DNA of 64,000 bases from Novosphingobium indicum (GTDB lineage Bacteria; Pseudomonadota; Alphaproteobacteria; Sphingomonadales; Sphingomonadaceae): contig NZ_BMLK01000002.1 in assembly GCF_014645195.1 (NCBI RefSeq), positions 186,001 to 250,000 of the forward strand. Reading direction: 5' to 3'. Made by a program: the position numbers and the translations under genes. Below, piece by piece: positions 27,553 to 38,281 of this stretch. The notes beneath the pieces are model-generated. The model saw nothing but the letters and a program-made list of their open reading frames with translations. It did not search any database and was not told where the DNA came from. Every line of letters begins with the position of its first letter. Positions within the stretch are counted from its first letter, which is position 1.

Positions 27553-28173
27553 TCAGTCGTTGTTGATGAGGGACAGAACTTCGCGGCGACTGCTGGGATT
27601 GTCGCGGAAGCAGCCGAGCATCTTGCTGGTGACCATGTCGACACCATGCGTCCGCACGCCGCGCCCGGTCATGCAGCCGTGTGTTGCCTTGATAACGACA
27701 GCCACGCCTTGCGGGTTCAAGCCGTCCCAGATGCAGCTGGCGATCTCGGCGGTCAGGCGTTCCTGGATCTGCAGGCGGCGGGCATAGCCGTGCACCACTC
27801 TGGCCAGCTTGGAGATGCCCACCACCCGGTCGGTTGGGAGATAGGCCACCGATGCCGTGCCGACGATCGGAGCGAGATGATGTTCGCAATGTGACTGAAA
27901 GGGGATGTCACGGAGCAGGACCACTTCGTCATAGCCGGCGACTTCCTCGAAAGTGCGATGTAGATGGACGGTGGGATCTTCCTCGTACCCGGCGCAGTAT
28001 TCGCGCCATGCCCGGCCTACTCTTGAGGGAGTATCGACCAGGCCCTCGCGATGCGGATCGTCTCCGGCCCAGCGCAGCAGAGTACGGATGGCGTCCTGCA
28101 CTTCGGCTGGTACCGGGGCCTCGTCGCTTTCGCATTCGCGTTCGGCCAGCACATGGCCCTGCATGACATTCAT
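27553..28173 (-). CDS. folE: GTP cyclohydrolase I
   Basis: Enzyme of 206 aa converting GTP to dihydroneopterin triphosphate, the first step to folates and pterins. Zinc and active-site residues are visible: Cys and His in SHCEHHLAPI and the second Cys in THGCMTGRGV. LQIQERLTAEIA is the family signature. ATG at 28173 has AAGGGA upstream. It is divergent from the LOV-HTH gene across about 150 nt that contains inverted repeats. Pterin products can serve as folate antennas of photolyases and cryptochromes, which fits light control (inference). Confidence 0.95.
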   Translation of the reverse strand: MNVMQGHVLAERECESDEAPVPAEVQDAIRTLLRWAGDDPHREGLVDTPSRVGRAWREYCAGYEEDPTVHLHRTFEEVAGYDEVVLLRDIPFQSHCEHHLAPIVGTASVAYLPTDRVVGISKLARVVHGYARRLQIQERLTAEIASCIWDGLNPQGVAVVIKATHGCMTGRGVRTHGVDMVTSKMLGCFRDNPSSRREVLSLINND

Positions 28174-28198
28174 GATAGTCCCTTGCTTCAGCTTCGGT

Positions 28199-28263
28199 GT
28201 CGATCGCCGGGAGTCAGGGAGGGAGTTTGCTGTTGGACCGGCGATCGACGTGTCTAGATCTAG
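28199..28263. promoter_or_regulatory. Inverted repeats in the folE/LOV divergent promoter
   Basis: GTCGATCGCCGG (28199-28210) and CCGGCGATCGAC (28238-28249) are a perfect 12-bp inverted repeat with a 27-nt spacer. CTAGATCTAG (28254-28263) is a 10-bp palindrome just beyond it. Both lie between the divergent starts at 28173 and 28323, so they are candidate operators of the LOV-HTH protein or another regulator. Confidence 0.55.
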
Positions 28264-28322
28264 CCTTTGCGGCGCGGCTCTGCGATATGGCCGAACGTGA
28301 AGTTCCAAGAGGCCGATAGCTT

Positions 28323-28907
28323 GTGGAGATGACCCCCGAAGGCTTGATCGCGAGCAGCAATGTCGCAGCCGTGATCAGCGATCCGCTTCAGCCGGATAAC
28401 CCCATCGTTGCCTGCAACGATGCCTTCGTCGCGCTTACCGGATATTCTCGTGACGAGGTCGTCGGCCGCAATTGCCGGTTTCTGCGCGGAGATCTTACCG
28501 AGCCGGAACAGACACTTATGTTGCGTGAGGCGGTGAAGGAAGTGCGGCCCGTGATCGTCGAGCTGATGAACTATCGAAAGGACGGGACGCCGTTCCGCAA
28601 TGCGGTGATGATTGCGCCGCTGTTCGATGATGACGGCGATCTGCGCTATTTCCTCGGTTCCCAGATGGCGATCGACGATCAGGGCGCCAGCCGACACGAG
28701 ATTGCACGCCAGCAGGTTGAATCGCTGAGCAAGCGCCAGCGGCAGATTCTCGAAGCACTGGCGAAGGGGCAGCTCAACAAGCAGATCGCCTACGAGCTCG
28801 GCGTCACCGAAAGGACGGTCAAGATGCACCGGGCGGCGCTATTGCGCGCGCTCGGCGTTCGCACCCTGGCCGAGGCCATTCGTATCGCTGTGGAAGCAGG
28901 ATACTGA
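28323..28907 (+). CDS. Blue-light LOV-domain LuxR-type transcription factor (EL222-like)
   Basis: Protein of 194 aa: a PAS/LOV domain (about residues 10-115) with the photoactive motif GRNCRFLRG, Cys51 being the residue that forms the flavin adduct, then a linker and a LuxR-type HTH (about 138-190: LSKRQRQILEALAKGQLNKQIA and TERTVKMHR). The layout and size match EL222 of Erythrobacter litoralis, a light-activated DNA-binding protein. GTG at 28323 or ATG at 28329 could start translation. It is divergent from folE and separated by 3 nt from a homoserine-dehydrogenase-like gene, so it probably controls one or both units in response to blue light. Confidence 0.93.
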   Translation: MEMTPEGLIASSNVAAVISDPLQPDNPIVACNDAFVALTGYSRDEVVGRNCRFLRGDLTEPEQTLMLREAVKEVRPVIVELMNYRKDGTPFRNAVMIAPLFDDDGDLRYFLGSQMAIDDQGASRHEIARQQVESLSKRQRQILEALAKGQLNKQIAYELGVTERTVKMHRAALLRALGVRTLAEAIRIAVEAGY

Positions 28908-28910
28908 AAC

Positions 28911-29924
28911 TTGCGGCAAGTCAGAGTAACGATTTCCGGCTTCGGCAATGTCGGCCGGCAGATCGCGGCGATGCTGCTGGAGCGGAGAGGGCGGTATCGG
29001 CAACTCTACGACGCCGATGTCCGCCTTGTGGCCTTGTGCAATTCCAGGGCGGGCATCCGCAATGACGACGGGATCGCAGCGACCGATTTTGCCGCGATGG
29101 TCCCCGGCGCCACCGGCGCATCCTTTCTGGCTGACGCGAAGCCCGATGTCCTGATCGAAACCGGCCCGAGCGATTTCGCAACGGGCGGTCCGGGGCTGTC
29201 CTATCTCGAAACTCTGCTCGCCGAGGGCTGCGATGCCGTGGTCGTTTCGAAAGGGGCCCTGGTCCACTCCGGCGCGCGGTTGCGTGAACTTGCCGCATCG
29301 ACCGGCGCGAGGATCAGGATCAGCGGCGCCACGGCGGCTGCGCTGCCGACCATCGACGTGCTCGAAACCGGCTTGCTGGGGTGCCGTGTCCTGAGTCTCG
29401 AAGGCGTGCTCAACGCGACCACCAACTACCTGCTTAATGCCATGATGGCGCGACGTGTGGAATTCGCCGACGCGCTGGGCGAGGCGCAAGCCGGCGGCTT
29501 TGCGGAGCGCGAGCCCAGCCGCGATATCGAAGGGTGGGATACGGCCTGCAAGCTGCTCATTCTCGCCAACTTCGGCCTCGGTCTCGATCTGCGCATGGAC
29601 GATGTGACCGTGTCGGGCATCGGCCATGTGACGCTGCATGATGTCGAAGACTGGCGGAACAAAGGTGTAGTCCCGCGCCTGGTCGGACGGCTCGATCTGC
29701 AGGGGGGCAAGCCCATGGCCTCGGTAGCGGTGCGCACCTATCCGCTGGACGATCCTTTCGCGCACATCGCGGGCAAGACCAAGGCCATGCGGGTTCAGAC
29801 CGACTGCATGGGCGAGATACTGACGATGGGCGGCGGCCCGGAGCCGATGGCAACCGCGTCGGCGGCGCTGAAGGATCTGGAACTGCTGCTGGCTGGCTCG
29901 AAAAACGCAGCTTCGCGAGATTGA
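28911..29924 (+). CDS. Homoserine dehydrogenase-like protein
   Basis: Protein of 337 aa with an N-terminal NAD(P)-binding motif GFGNVGRQIA, a catalytic Lys in VVSKGALV, and the homoserine dehydrogenase block GVLNATTNYLLNAMM followed by EAQAGGFAEREPSRDIEGWD. It lacks the C-terminal ACT domain, so feedback regulation by threonine is not expected. It starts with TTG 3 nt after the LOV-HTH stop and probably belongs to the same transcript. Whether it is the main threonine/methionine enzyme or a paralogue under light control cannot be told here. Confidence 0.87.
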   Translation: MRQVRVTISGFGNVGRQIAAMLLERRGRYRQLYDADVRLVALCNSRAGIRNDDGIAATDFAAMVPGATGASFLADAKPDVLIETGPSDFATGGPGLSYLETLLAEGCDAVVVSKGALVHSGARLRELAASTGARIRISGATAAALPTIDVLETGLLGCRVLSLEGVLNATTNYLLNAMMARRVEFADALGEAQAGGFAEREPSRDIEGWDTACKLLILANFGLGLDLRMDDVTVSGIGHVTLHDVEDWRNKGVVPRLVGRLDLQGGKPMASVAVRTYPLDDPFAHIAGKTKAMRVQTDCMGEILTMGGGPEPMATASAALKDLELLLAGSKNAASRD

Positions 29925-29941
29925 ATGCAGCGTTGGTCCGG

Positions 29942-30079
29942 ATTGCGACGACGGCGAGCGAAGCGCAGAGCGGCATGCCGAATTTTTTGAAACAACTCGA
30001 CGCCGAGGGCGTTAAGGCCGTTCGCAGTTATGTCGTGAAGCGGGCCAACGACCGGCTCGGGCCTGCCTCTGCAAAGTGA
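29942..30079 (+). pseudogene. C-terminal remnant of a cytochrome c / PQQ-dehydrogenase-like protein
   Basis: In one frame, GMPNFLKQLDAEGVKAVRSY followed by VVKRANDR resembles the extreme C-terminus of c-type cytochrome domains of quinohaemoprotein dehydrogenases (GMPxF ... DVEAIRAYV). No CxxCH or other upstream part is present, and the frame runs into the homoserine dehydrogenase gene. It is a likely gene relic, not a functional gene. A short spurious frame cannot be excluded. Confidence 0.55.
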
Positions 30080-30117
30080 TACCGGACCGACCGAACCGGT
30101 GAACGTCCACCCTCTTG

Positions 30118-30153
30118 GCCCGGGCTTCCTTCAGGGAAGTCCGGGCTTTTTTT
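30118..30153 (+). terminator. Rho-independent terminator
   Basis: GCCCGGGCTTCC (30118-30129) pairs with GGAAGTCCGGGC (30135-30146), 12 bp with one G-T pair, followed by seven T. It probably ends the LOV-homoserine dehydrogenase transcript. Confidence 0.88.
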
Positions 30154-30175
30154 GGCAGAGTTCCATTTGGTGATC

Positions 30176-32618
<2,443 letters not shown>

Positions 32619-32619
<1 letters not shown>

Positions 32620-33515
32620 CAGGCTGCCTTTCCTTGCGGCTTCGGCTCCTGCTCGGGCTCGACGGTGACCGTGGCGGTGCGCCCGAGGATAAGGCGGACG
32701 TCGGCGGGCACGTCGGTCAGCTTCACGCGCACCGGAATACGCTGCGCAAGACGGACCCAAGAGAAGGTGGCCTGAACGTCGGGGAGCAGGTTGCCCGACA
32801 TCCCGCGCGAATCCTCGCTGATGCCGGCGGCAATGCTTTCCACACGGCCATGCAGCGGTTTATCCTCGCCCATCAGCTTGACCGTCACCGGGGCGCCGAT
32901 GCGGATCAGCGGCAGCTTGGTTTCCTCGAAATAGCCCTCCACGCGCAGCGATGCGGCATCGACCAGCGCCATCGCCTGATTGCCCGCAGCCAGATAGTCG
33001 CCGGGGTGCAGATCGAGGTTGGTCACGGTGCCATCGACCGAGGCGTGGACCTGCGTGCGCTTGAGATTGAGCAGCGCCCCGTCGAGCGTGCTGCGCGCTT
33101 CGGCAAGGGCTGCCTGCGCCGTCGCGACGCGCGCGACGTTCTGTTCGTGGGTCTCGGTAGCCACCAGATCGCCCAGCGCCCGGTCGCGGTTGGCCTCGCG
33201 GCGGGCCTGACGCAGCGTGGCCTCGGCGCTGGCGACACCGGCGCGGGCCTGTTCCACCGCCAGCGTGTAGCGCGGCCGGTCGAGCACGAAGAGGAGGTCG
33301 CCGGCTTTTACCGTCTGGTTGTCGTGGACCTCTACCGAGGTGACGAGGCCGGAGATGTCCGGTGTGACGCGAACGACGTCCGCCCGGACCCTGCCATCGC
33401 GGGTCCAGGGACTGCGTTCGTAGTGGTTCCACATCCACACGCCTATGGCGATGGCGATCAGGACAATGGCGATGGTGGCGGCGCTGCGGCCGAGATTGGT
33501 CAGGACGTTCTTCAT
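32619..33515 (-). CDS. HlyD-family membrane fusion protein (AaeA-like)
   Basis: Periplasmic adaptor of 298 aa with one N-terminal membrane anchor (AATIAIVLIAIAIGVWMW), biotinyl-lipoyl-like half motifs (VTPDISGLVTSVEVHDNQTV and HASVDGTVTNLDLHPGDY) and a coiled-coil hairpin between them. It links the FUSC inner-membrane protein to the NodT channel. It overlaps DUF1656 upstream (ATGA) and nodT downstream by 1 nt. Confidence 0.92.
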
Positions 33516-33727
33516 GGGGCGAAACCGAATTGGGGGGCGAGGAAAGCGACAGCGCCGAAGACGATGACGTAGAGAGCCAGGTCGACGAGCGCGCGATAGG
33601 TGACGAAGCGGTAGAAGCCGAACCGGTCGGCCACACGCATGAGCGCCAACGTGCAGAGCGAGGCAATGATGCCGAAGACGAGCAACGTGGGTACGAAGAC
33701 GCCGTGAACCGCAAGTTCTCCGTTCAT
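33512..33727 (-). CDS. DUF1656 small inner-membrane protein (AaeX-like)
   Basis: Protein of 71 aa with two predicted membrane helices (VPTLLVFGIIASLCTLALM and ALVDLALYVIVFGAVAFLA), matching DUF1656/AaeX. These proteins accompany FUSC/HlyD aromatic-acid efflux systems; their role is unknown. It overlaps the neighbouring genes by 4 nt on both sides, so the operon is tightly coupled. Confidence 0.92.
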   Translation of the reverse strand: MNGELAVHGVFVPTLLVFGIIASLCTLALMRVADRFGFYRFVTYRALVDLALYVIVFGAVAFLAPQFGFAP

Positions 33728-35811
33728 GACGCTCCCTCCCGAAGTTGTGCGTCGCTGACAAAGGGCGGGGCATCGGCAAAAAGGCTGCGGCGCAGGGTGA
33801 CGAGCGGCAGCACGGCTTGCCGGCGCATTGCCGTTTGGGCGGCGCTACCGAAGCTGCGCAGAGCGTGGTCGATGCGGCCAAGCAGTTCGGGATCCTCCGC
33901 AGGCGGTTCGTGGGGAACCATGCGGCGGTAGTATTCGCCGACTCCTGTCAGCACCTCGGTAACGGGGGCTTGGGCCGGAGGATCGATGTACCGGCGTAAC
34001 TGGCGCAGTTCACTGATGGCCAAGCCGGTGCGGAGGTCGCGCAGCACGTCGTAAAGTGGTTCGCCCGGCAGTTTGCCGCTTGCAGCAAGACGCGGGGCCA
34101 GCAGAGCCTGCCGATCCAGCATGCGCGAAACCCAGGCGGACACGTCCGGGGCGGCCCAGCGGTTGCTGCGTTCGGCGATGTCCTGCCAGCCCGCCCGCAG
34201 GGTTCGGGCAATGGCGTGGTCGATCCCCGCCGTCTGGATGATCCGGATCATGGCGCCGGCAAAGAGAATCGCGCTCAGCGTAGCGATCTGGCTGTTGAGG
34301 AATGTGGCGAAATTGGCCGGAACGCCGGGTCCGAGGTCCACGCCGTACGTCTCTGCGATAATGAAGGGGCTGCCGACGCCCAGCAGAGCGGGGAGGGCGA
34401 TGCCCCTGTAGCGCGGGTTGCTGAACAGCGCGCCCAGAACCAGCAGCGCCGGGGCGAGGGCAACGGCCATCTCGGGAAAACCGTCGAGCATGGGCAGGAT
34501 GGCGAAACCGTAGAGGCTGCCAAGAACGATGGCGATTGCCGTGCCCTTGAAGAAGCCGACGACCGGAGGGAGCGAATTGTCCATGGCCGCGAAAAGCGCC
34601 GGAAAGATCGACGAGAGCATGACGAAGGTCCCGCCATCGGGCCATCCGCTGTAGAACCACAAGGTGCTGCCGATGATCAGGGTCAGCGCTGCGCCCACGG
34701 CGGCACGCAGGGCCCCGCCGACATCGCGATGCAAGGGCCGGTCTCCGACGGTGTCGAGAATTGCAGGCACTCTGGGCGATACGGGGCGGCGATCGGGAGA
34801 TTCCAGCTGCGCCTGAAGCAGCCGGCAATTGATGTGGGCGTCGATCAGGATGGCCAGCCGTGCGAGCAGGCTCATCCGGAGCAGGTCGGTCCAGCCGGTA
34901 TCTGCGCCAACCTCGGGTTCGAGTTCAACGCACCGCGCCTTGAGCGCGTCACCTGATTGCTCCAATTCACCGAGGTCTTCCCCGAGGCCGTCAAGCCAAT
35001 GGTTGGTGTCGCGGAGCAGGTCGACGGTGTCCGGTGGCAATCCGCCTTGCGCGCGGAGGGCAGCGATGCGGTCCGCAACGGCGGCTCCCAGCGGCATGAT
35101 TTCCGCCAGCTTCTCCTCGATGGCGCGCACGACGCGGATCCGCGGGGCCGGCCCGCTGGTTTCGAAGGGCAGGTGGGTCGACAGCTGGTGCAACTCGGTG
35201 ATGTCCTGAGCCAGACGGCGCCGCTCCCGGTCGACCTCGTGATTGGGCGCGATGTCGAGTGTATCGCGGCTCCAGACTTCGGCATCGCGCACCACCGTGC
35301 GGGTGCGGGCGCGCAGGAACCGGGTTACCGAATTGGGAAGCACCACGCCGTGGACCAGCGATGAGCACAGGATGCCGATTGCGATTTCCTGTGCCCGCAG
35401 CGCTGCGACGTCGAAGATGTGCCCCGGCGCGTCGACGATGGGCCAGACGATCAGGCCCGCCGTATAGCCGGCAAGAACGAACATGTACGAAGTGGGCTTG
35501 CGGTCGAGCAGCGACAGGAAGACGCACAGGCCCAGCCAGCTCGCCATGGCGGTTACCAGCAGCACCGGCTGCTGCACGAAGAGCGGCACGACAAGGACTG
35601 CGAACGCCGCGCCCACCGAGGTCCCTATCAAGCGGAAGAGAGCACGCGAAACGACGGCGCCAGCCAGTGGCCCCGAAACGATGTAGGCGGTCAGGAAGGC
35701 CCAATAGGGCCGTTCAAGCCCGATGGAAAAGGCGACGAAGGTCGCCAGCATGGCCGCCGCGTAGCACTTGAGACTGAACACGGCAGCATTGATGCCCCAG
35801 CGCTGTGTCAT
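33724..35811 (-). CDS. FUSC-family efflux transporter (AaeB-like)
   Basis: Inner-membrane protein of 695 aa with two blocks of about five to six helices separated by a cytoplasmic region, the FUSC/aromatic-acid-exporter layout. The first block includes GLERPYWAFLTAYIVSGPL and the second LIIGSTLWFYSGWPDG. It is probably the pump that expels hydroxylated aromatic acids or similar toxic metabolites. It shares its first base with the MarR gene end and overlaps the DUF1656 start by 4 nt. A Rieske oxygenase lies upstream. Confidence 0.93.
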   Translation of the reverse strand: MTQRWGINAAVFSLKCYAAAMLATFVAFSIGLERPYWAFLTAYIVSGPLAGAVVSRALFRLIGTSVGAAFAVLVVPLFVQQPVLLVTAMASWLGLCVFLSLLDRKPTSYMFVLAGYTAGLIVWPIVDAPGHIFDVAALRAQEIAIGILCSSLVHGVVLPNSVTRFLRARTRTVVRDAEVWSRDTLDIAPNHEVDRERRRLAQDITELHQLSTHLPFETSGPAPRIRVVRAIEEKLAEIMPLGAAVADRIAALRAQGGLPPDTVDLLRDTNHWLDGLGEDLGELEQSGDALKARCVELEPEVGADTGWTDLLRMSLLARLAILIDAHINCRLLQAQLESPDRRPVSPRVPAILDTVGDRPLHRDVGGALRAAVGAALTLIIGSTLWFYSGWPDGGTFVMLSSIFPALFAAMDNSLPPVVGFFKGTAIAIVLGSLYGFAILPMLDGFPEMAVALAPALLVLGALFSNPRYRGIALPALLGVGSPFIIAETYGVDLGPGVPANFATFLNSQIATLSAILFAGAMIRIIQTAGIDHAIARTLRAGWQDIAERSNRWAAPDVSAWVSRMLDRQALLAPRLAASGKLPGEPLYDVLRDLRTGLAISELRQLRRYIDPPAQAPVTEVLTGVGEYYRRMVPHEPPAEDPELLGRIDHALRSFGSAAQTAMRRQAVLPLVTLRRSLFADAPPFVSDAQLREGAS

Positions 35812-36260
35812 CAGCGGGCACGCCTGTCGGCAATGCGGGTGGCGACGGTTTCGAGCACGCGCAGCGTCGTGTGCAGGTCTTCGTCGCTGACATCATGCAG
35901 CAGTTCCTTGCGCAGCTCGATCAGGCGGCCGTCGATCAGCCGCGCAAGCCGCGAGCCTTCCTCGGTGAGATGTAGTGTCTTGGCACGCCCGTCCTCGGGA
36001 TCGGCGTCGCGGCGAACCAGATCGACTCGTTCGAGGTGTTGCAGCGTGCGGACCAGCGAGGCCTCGGTAATGCCGATCTCCCTGGCCAGATCGGACTGCC
36101 GTACGCCTTGCCCCATGCGCTCGAGATGCAGCAGTGCGTAACCGTTCGAGTTGGAAATTTTCAACGACGCGAGAACCTTGTCGGCCAATTGCCGCCAGGA
36201 ACGGGCAAGGGAAAGGATGTGCGCGGGCAGCGCGGCAGTAAGCGACTCACGATCAGGCAT
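35811..36260 (-). CDS. MarR-family transcriptional regulator
   Basis: Winged-HTH regulator of 149 aa. The DNA-binding region is VRQSDLAREIGITEASLVRTL, followed by a wing with RRDADPEDGRAKTLHLTEEG, diagnostic of MarR. It is the first gene of the FUSC efflux operon and starts 7 nt from a perfect palindrome, so autorepression relieved by a phenolic ligand is likely. Confidence 0.95.
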   Translation of the reverse strand: MPDRESLTAALPAHILSLARSWRQLADKVLASLKISNSNGYALLHLERMGQGVRQSDLAREIGITEASLVRTLQHLERVDLVRRDADPEDGRAKTLHLTEEGSRLARLIDGRLIELRKELLHDVSDEDLHTTLRVLETVATRIADRRAR

Positions 36261-36267
36261 GAGTCAT

Positions 36268-36285
36268 TAGTTAGCGTGCTAACTA
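36268..36285. promoter_or_regulatory. MarR operator palindrome
   Basis: TAGTTAGC (36268-36275) and GCTAACTA (36278-36285) are perfect reverse complements with a 2-bp spacer. The site starts 7 nt upstream of the MarR start codon (36260) and is typical in size and position for a MarR autoregulatory operator. Confidence 0.8.
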
Positions 36286-36362
36286 TATTCTGCAACACGC
36301 TTCGGCTTGCGTTCTGCGAACCTGCATTGCTGGAAAATGCAACTATCGGGGCGGGAAGCGGC

Positions 36363-37814
36363 CTAGCCTTCCCACATATTCCGGATATGTCCGTCGAAAT
36401 TGCCGGCCAAGTGATGGTTCGCATGGGCGAGGCGGTCTTGCGGAAAGCCGGCAAGGTAACCGTCGATCAACTGCTGATAGTTGCTGACGAGCCCTTCGAT
36501 GTCCTTCGAAAGGCGCATGAACTCGAAGCCCGCGGCGTGCAGGCCTTTCTGCTGGATCGGGATATTCGAATAGTCCTGCCGGGGGATGGGCGGGAACTCC
36601 GGGCTGTCGAACGGCAACACCGTGGGCTGCATGATCGGTTCGGGTTCCTCCCCTTCGGGAAACATCGTCAGCGACCAGATTTCGAAGAAGCACTTCTCCG
36701 GGCCGAGCGGACGGATCCGGTAGGCGGCCATGCTGGTGAAGATCGGCAGCAGGAAGTAGTGGGGGAACAGGAACTCCACGGCACGCAGGGGGGCAGTTTG
36801 CGCCACTTCCAGCAGGTCCGGAATGGGCTCGCCCCGCGCCTTGAGCTGCTCGGTGACGTGTTTCATGACGATGCCGTACCAGACCGGCACTGCCTCTGCG
36901 GGATCGTCCGGCAGTTCGACGTTCACAAGCTGCCCGGCGATTTCCAGTTCCTTGGCGTGGATCATGCCGGCCATGCCTTCGTTGAGCACGCGCAGGTGCT
37001 CGAACTGGGCCTCGATCGCCTGGCGCGTCGTGACGCCCTGTTTGGCGCCCTTGCGCATGTTGTCTTCGGTCGCGCCGGAAGGGCCACCGACGGCCTCGTA
37101 GCTGTCGTGATTGATGTCCTTCAGAACATGGTGCAGCTGCGGATGCGTCTGCGCGACATGGTAGCCTTCCATGAAGGCCTCCATTGCCGTCTTCCAGTTC
37201 GCGGGCAGGACGGTGCCGAAGTGCCATTCGGCATGCAGGCGGTCGATATTGTGCGCGTCGAGCCGCTCGGCAAGCGGGCCCAGGCATTCGCGCAGCGACG
37301 GCGCGTCGTCGTCGAGGTTGATCCAGGCGCATCCGCCGAACGTCTCGACCCGGCAGGGGATGAGGTCGAGATCGTCCTCGCCAAGTTGACGTTCGGAAAA
37401 CAGGTGCTTGCCGTAGACGCGGGTATTCTCGCCATTCATGTTCCATCGCCAGCCGTGGAACGGGCAGATGAAACCTTGTGCAGCGCAGTTGCCGTGCGCG
37501 GTTGCATGCGAGCAGTCGACCGTTGTGCCCCCGGCAATCGGCACCCCGCGGTGACGGCAGGCATTGTGCCATGCCTTCACCCCCTGTTCGGTACGCACGA
37601 CCAGCACGGACTTGCCGACGTTATCGTATTCGATCCAGTCTCCCACTTCGGGGATTTGCTCCAGACGGCAGGCCATCTGCCATACATGCGGCCAGAGGTG
37701 TTCGAGTTCGGCCTGATAGAACGCGTCGTTGAAGTAGCGCTGGGCGGGAATGCGTTCCGGATCGTCTATTGGAAACGGAACGGGGCGCAGGCCCGTATCG
37801 GCTGACTTGAGCAT
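36363..37814 (-). CDS. Rieske non-haem iron oxygenase, alpha subunit
   Basis: Ring-hydroxylating oxygenase of 483 aa. The N-terminal Rieske domain has CRH (Cys86, His88) and CPFH (Cys117, His120). The C-terminal catalytic domain has NWKTAMEAFMEGYHVAQTH (His219, His224) that holds the mononuclear iron. The gap between His88 and Cys117 is 28 residues instead of the usual 15-17 and contains Cys101, His103, His107 and Cys110. ATG at 37814 follows GGAGAGGAA. No ferredoxin, reductase or beta subunit is nearby, so electrons must come from elsewhere. An efflux operon for aromatic acids lies downstream. Confidence 0.93.
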   Translation of the reverse strand: MLKSADTGLRPVPFPIDDPERIPAQRYFNDAFYQAELEHLWPHVWQMACRLEQIPEVGDWIEYDNVGKSVLVVRTEQGVKAWHNACRHRGVPIAGGTTVDCSHATAHGNCAAQGFICPFHGWRWNMNGENTRVYGKHLFSERQLGEDDLDLIPCRVETFGGCAWINLDDDAPSLRECLGPLAERLDAHNIDRLHAEWHFGTVLPANWKTAMEAFMEGYHVAQTHPQLHHVLKDINHDSYEAVGGPSGATEDNMRKGAKQGVTTRQAIEAQFEHLRVLNEGMAGMIHAKELEIAGQLVNVELPDDPAEAVPVWYGIVMKHVTEQLKARGEPIPDLLEVAQTAPLRAVEFLFPHYFLLPIFTSMAAYRIRPLGPEKCFFEIWSLTMFPEGEEPEPIMQPTVLPFDSPEFPPIPRQDYSNIPIQQKGLHAAGFEFMRLSKDIEGLVSNYQQLIDGYLAGFPQDRLAHANHHLAGNFDGHIRNMWEG

Positions 37815-38086
37815 GGGGTTCCTCTCCGTAGTATTCTTGTGGCCGCGGTCATTCCGCGTGCCTGTTCTATCGTTGCCGCGTATTTCCGTGCCGCGGTTCA
37901 CATCGATGATGCGCGTAACTCTTGCCTGATGCAATCAGTTAGGGTTCTGAACGCGCGCGTATCGCCTGCACGGGCAAGCGGACGTTCCAAGAGAACGGTA
38001 GAGAAAAGGGCCGGGCAGGCTTTGCCGGTTAATTCCGGCATGGGCTTTCGGCTGAAACTGCCTGCCACTGATAGGCCGGCACCGTT
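37815..38086. other. Intergenic region upstream of the Rieske gene
   Basis: This stretch must contain the Rieske promoter on the minus strand. TGCCGG (38023-38028) and CCGGCA (38035-38040) form an inverted repeat with a 6-nt spacer. No gene is convincing here. Confidence 0.4.
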
Positions 38087-38281
38087 ATGACGGTAGGCGG
38101 GTATTACGACATCACCACGCCTGTCGCCGCCGGTCAGTTCGCTCTCGATCATGCAGGCATTGGCCCGGACAGCCGAACGTCAAAGGCCTATCCTGCAGGC
38201 CATTCCGTGTTCGAGGACGAACAGCAACTGGCCCGCTTGGCCGATGACATGCGCACCTGGGTGACAACGCTCGGAAAATAG
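38087..38281 (+). pseudogene. C-terminal remnant of an S10 serine carboxypeptidase
   Basis: The 64-residue frame contains GGYYDITTPVAAGQFALDHAG and YPAGHSVFEDEQQLARLADD, which resemble the catalytic Asp (GYYDLATP) and His (YPAGHMMY) regions at the end of bacterial peptidase family S10. A stop lies at 38072 in frame and no upstream catalytic Ser region exists, so it is a truncated relic on the plus strand. It could still be translated from the ATG but cannot form an active enzyme. Confidence 0.72.
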
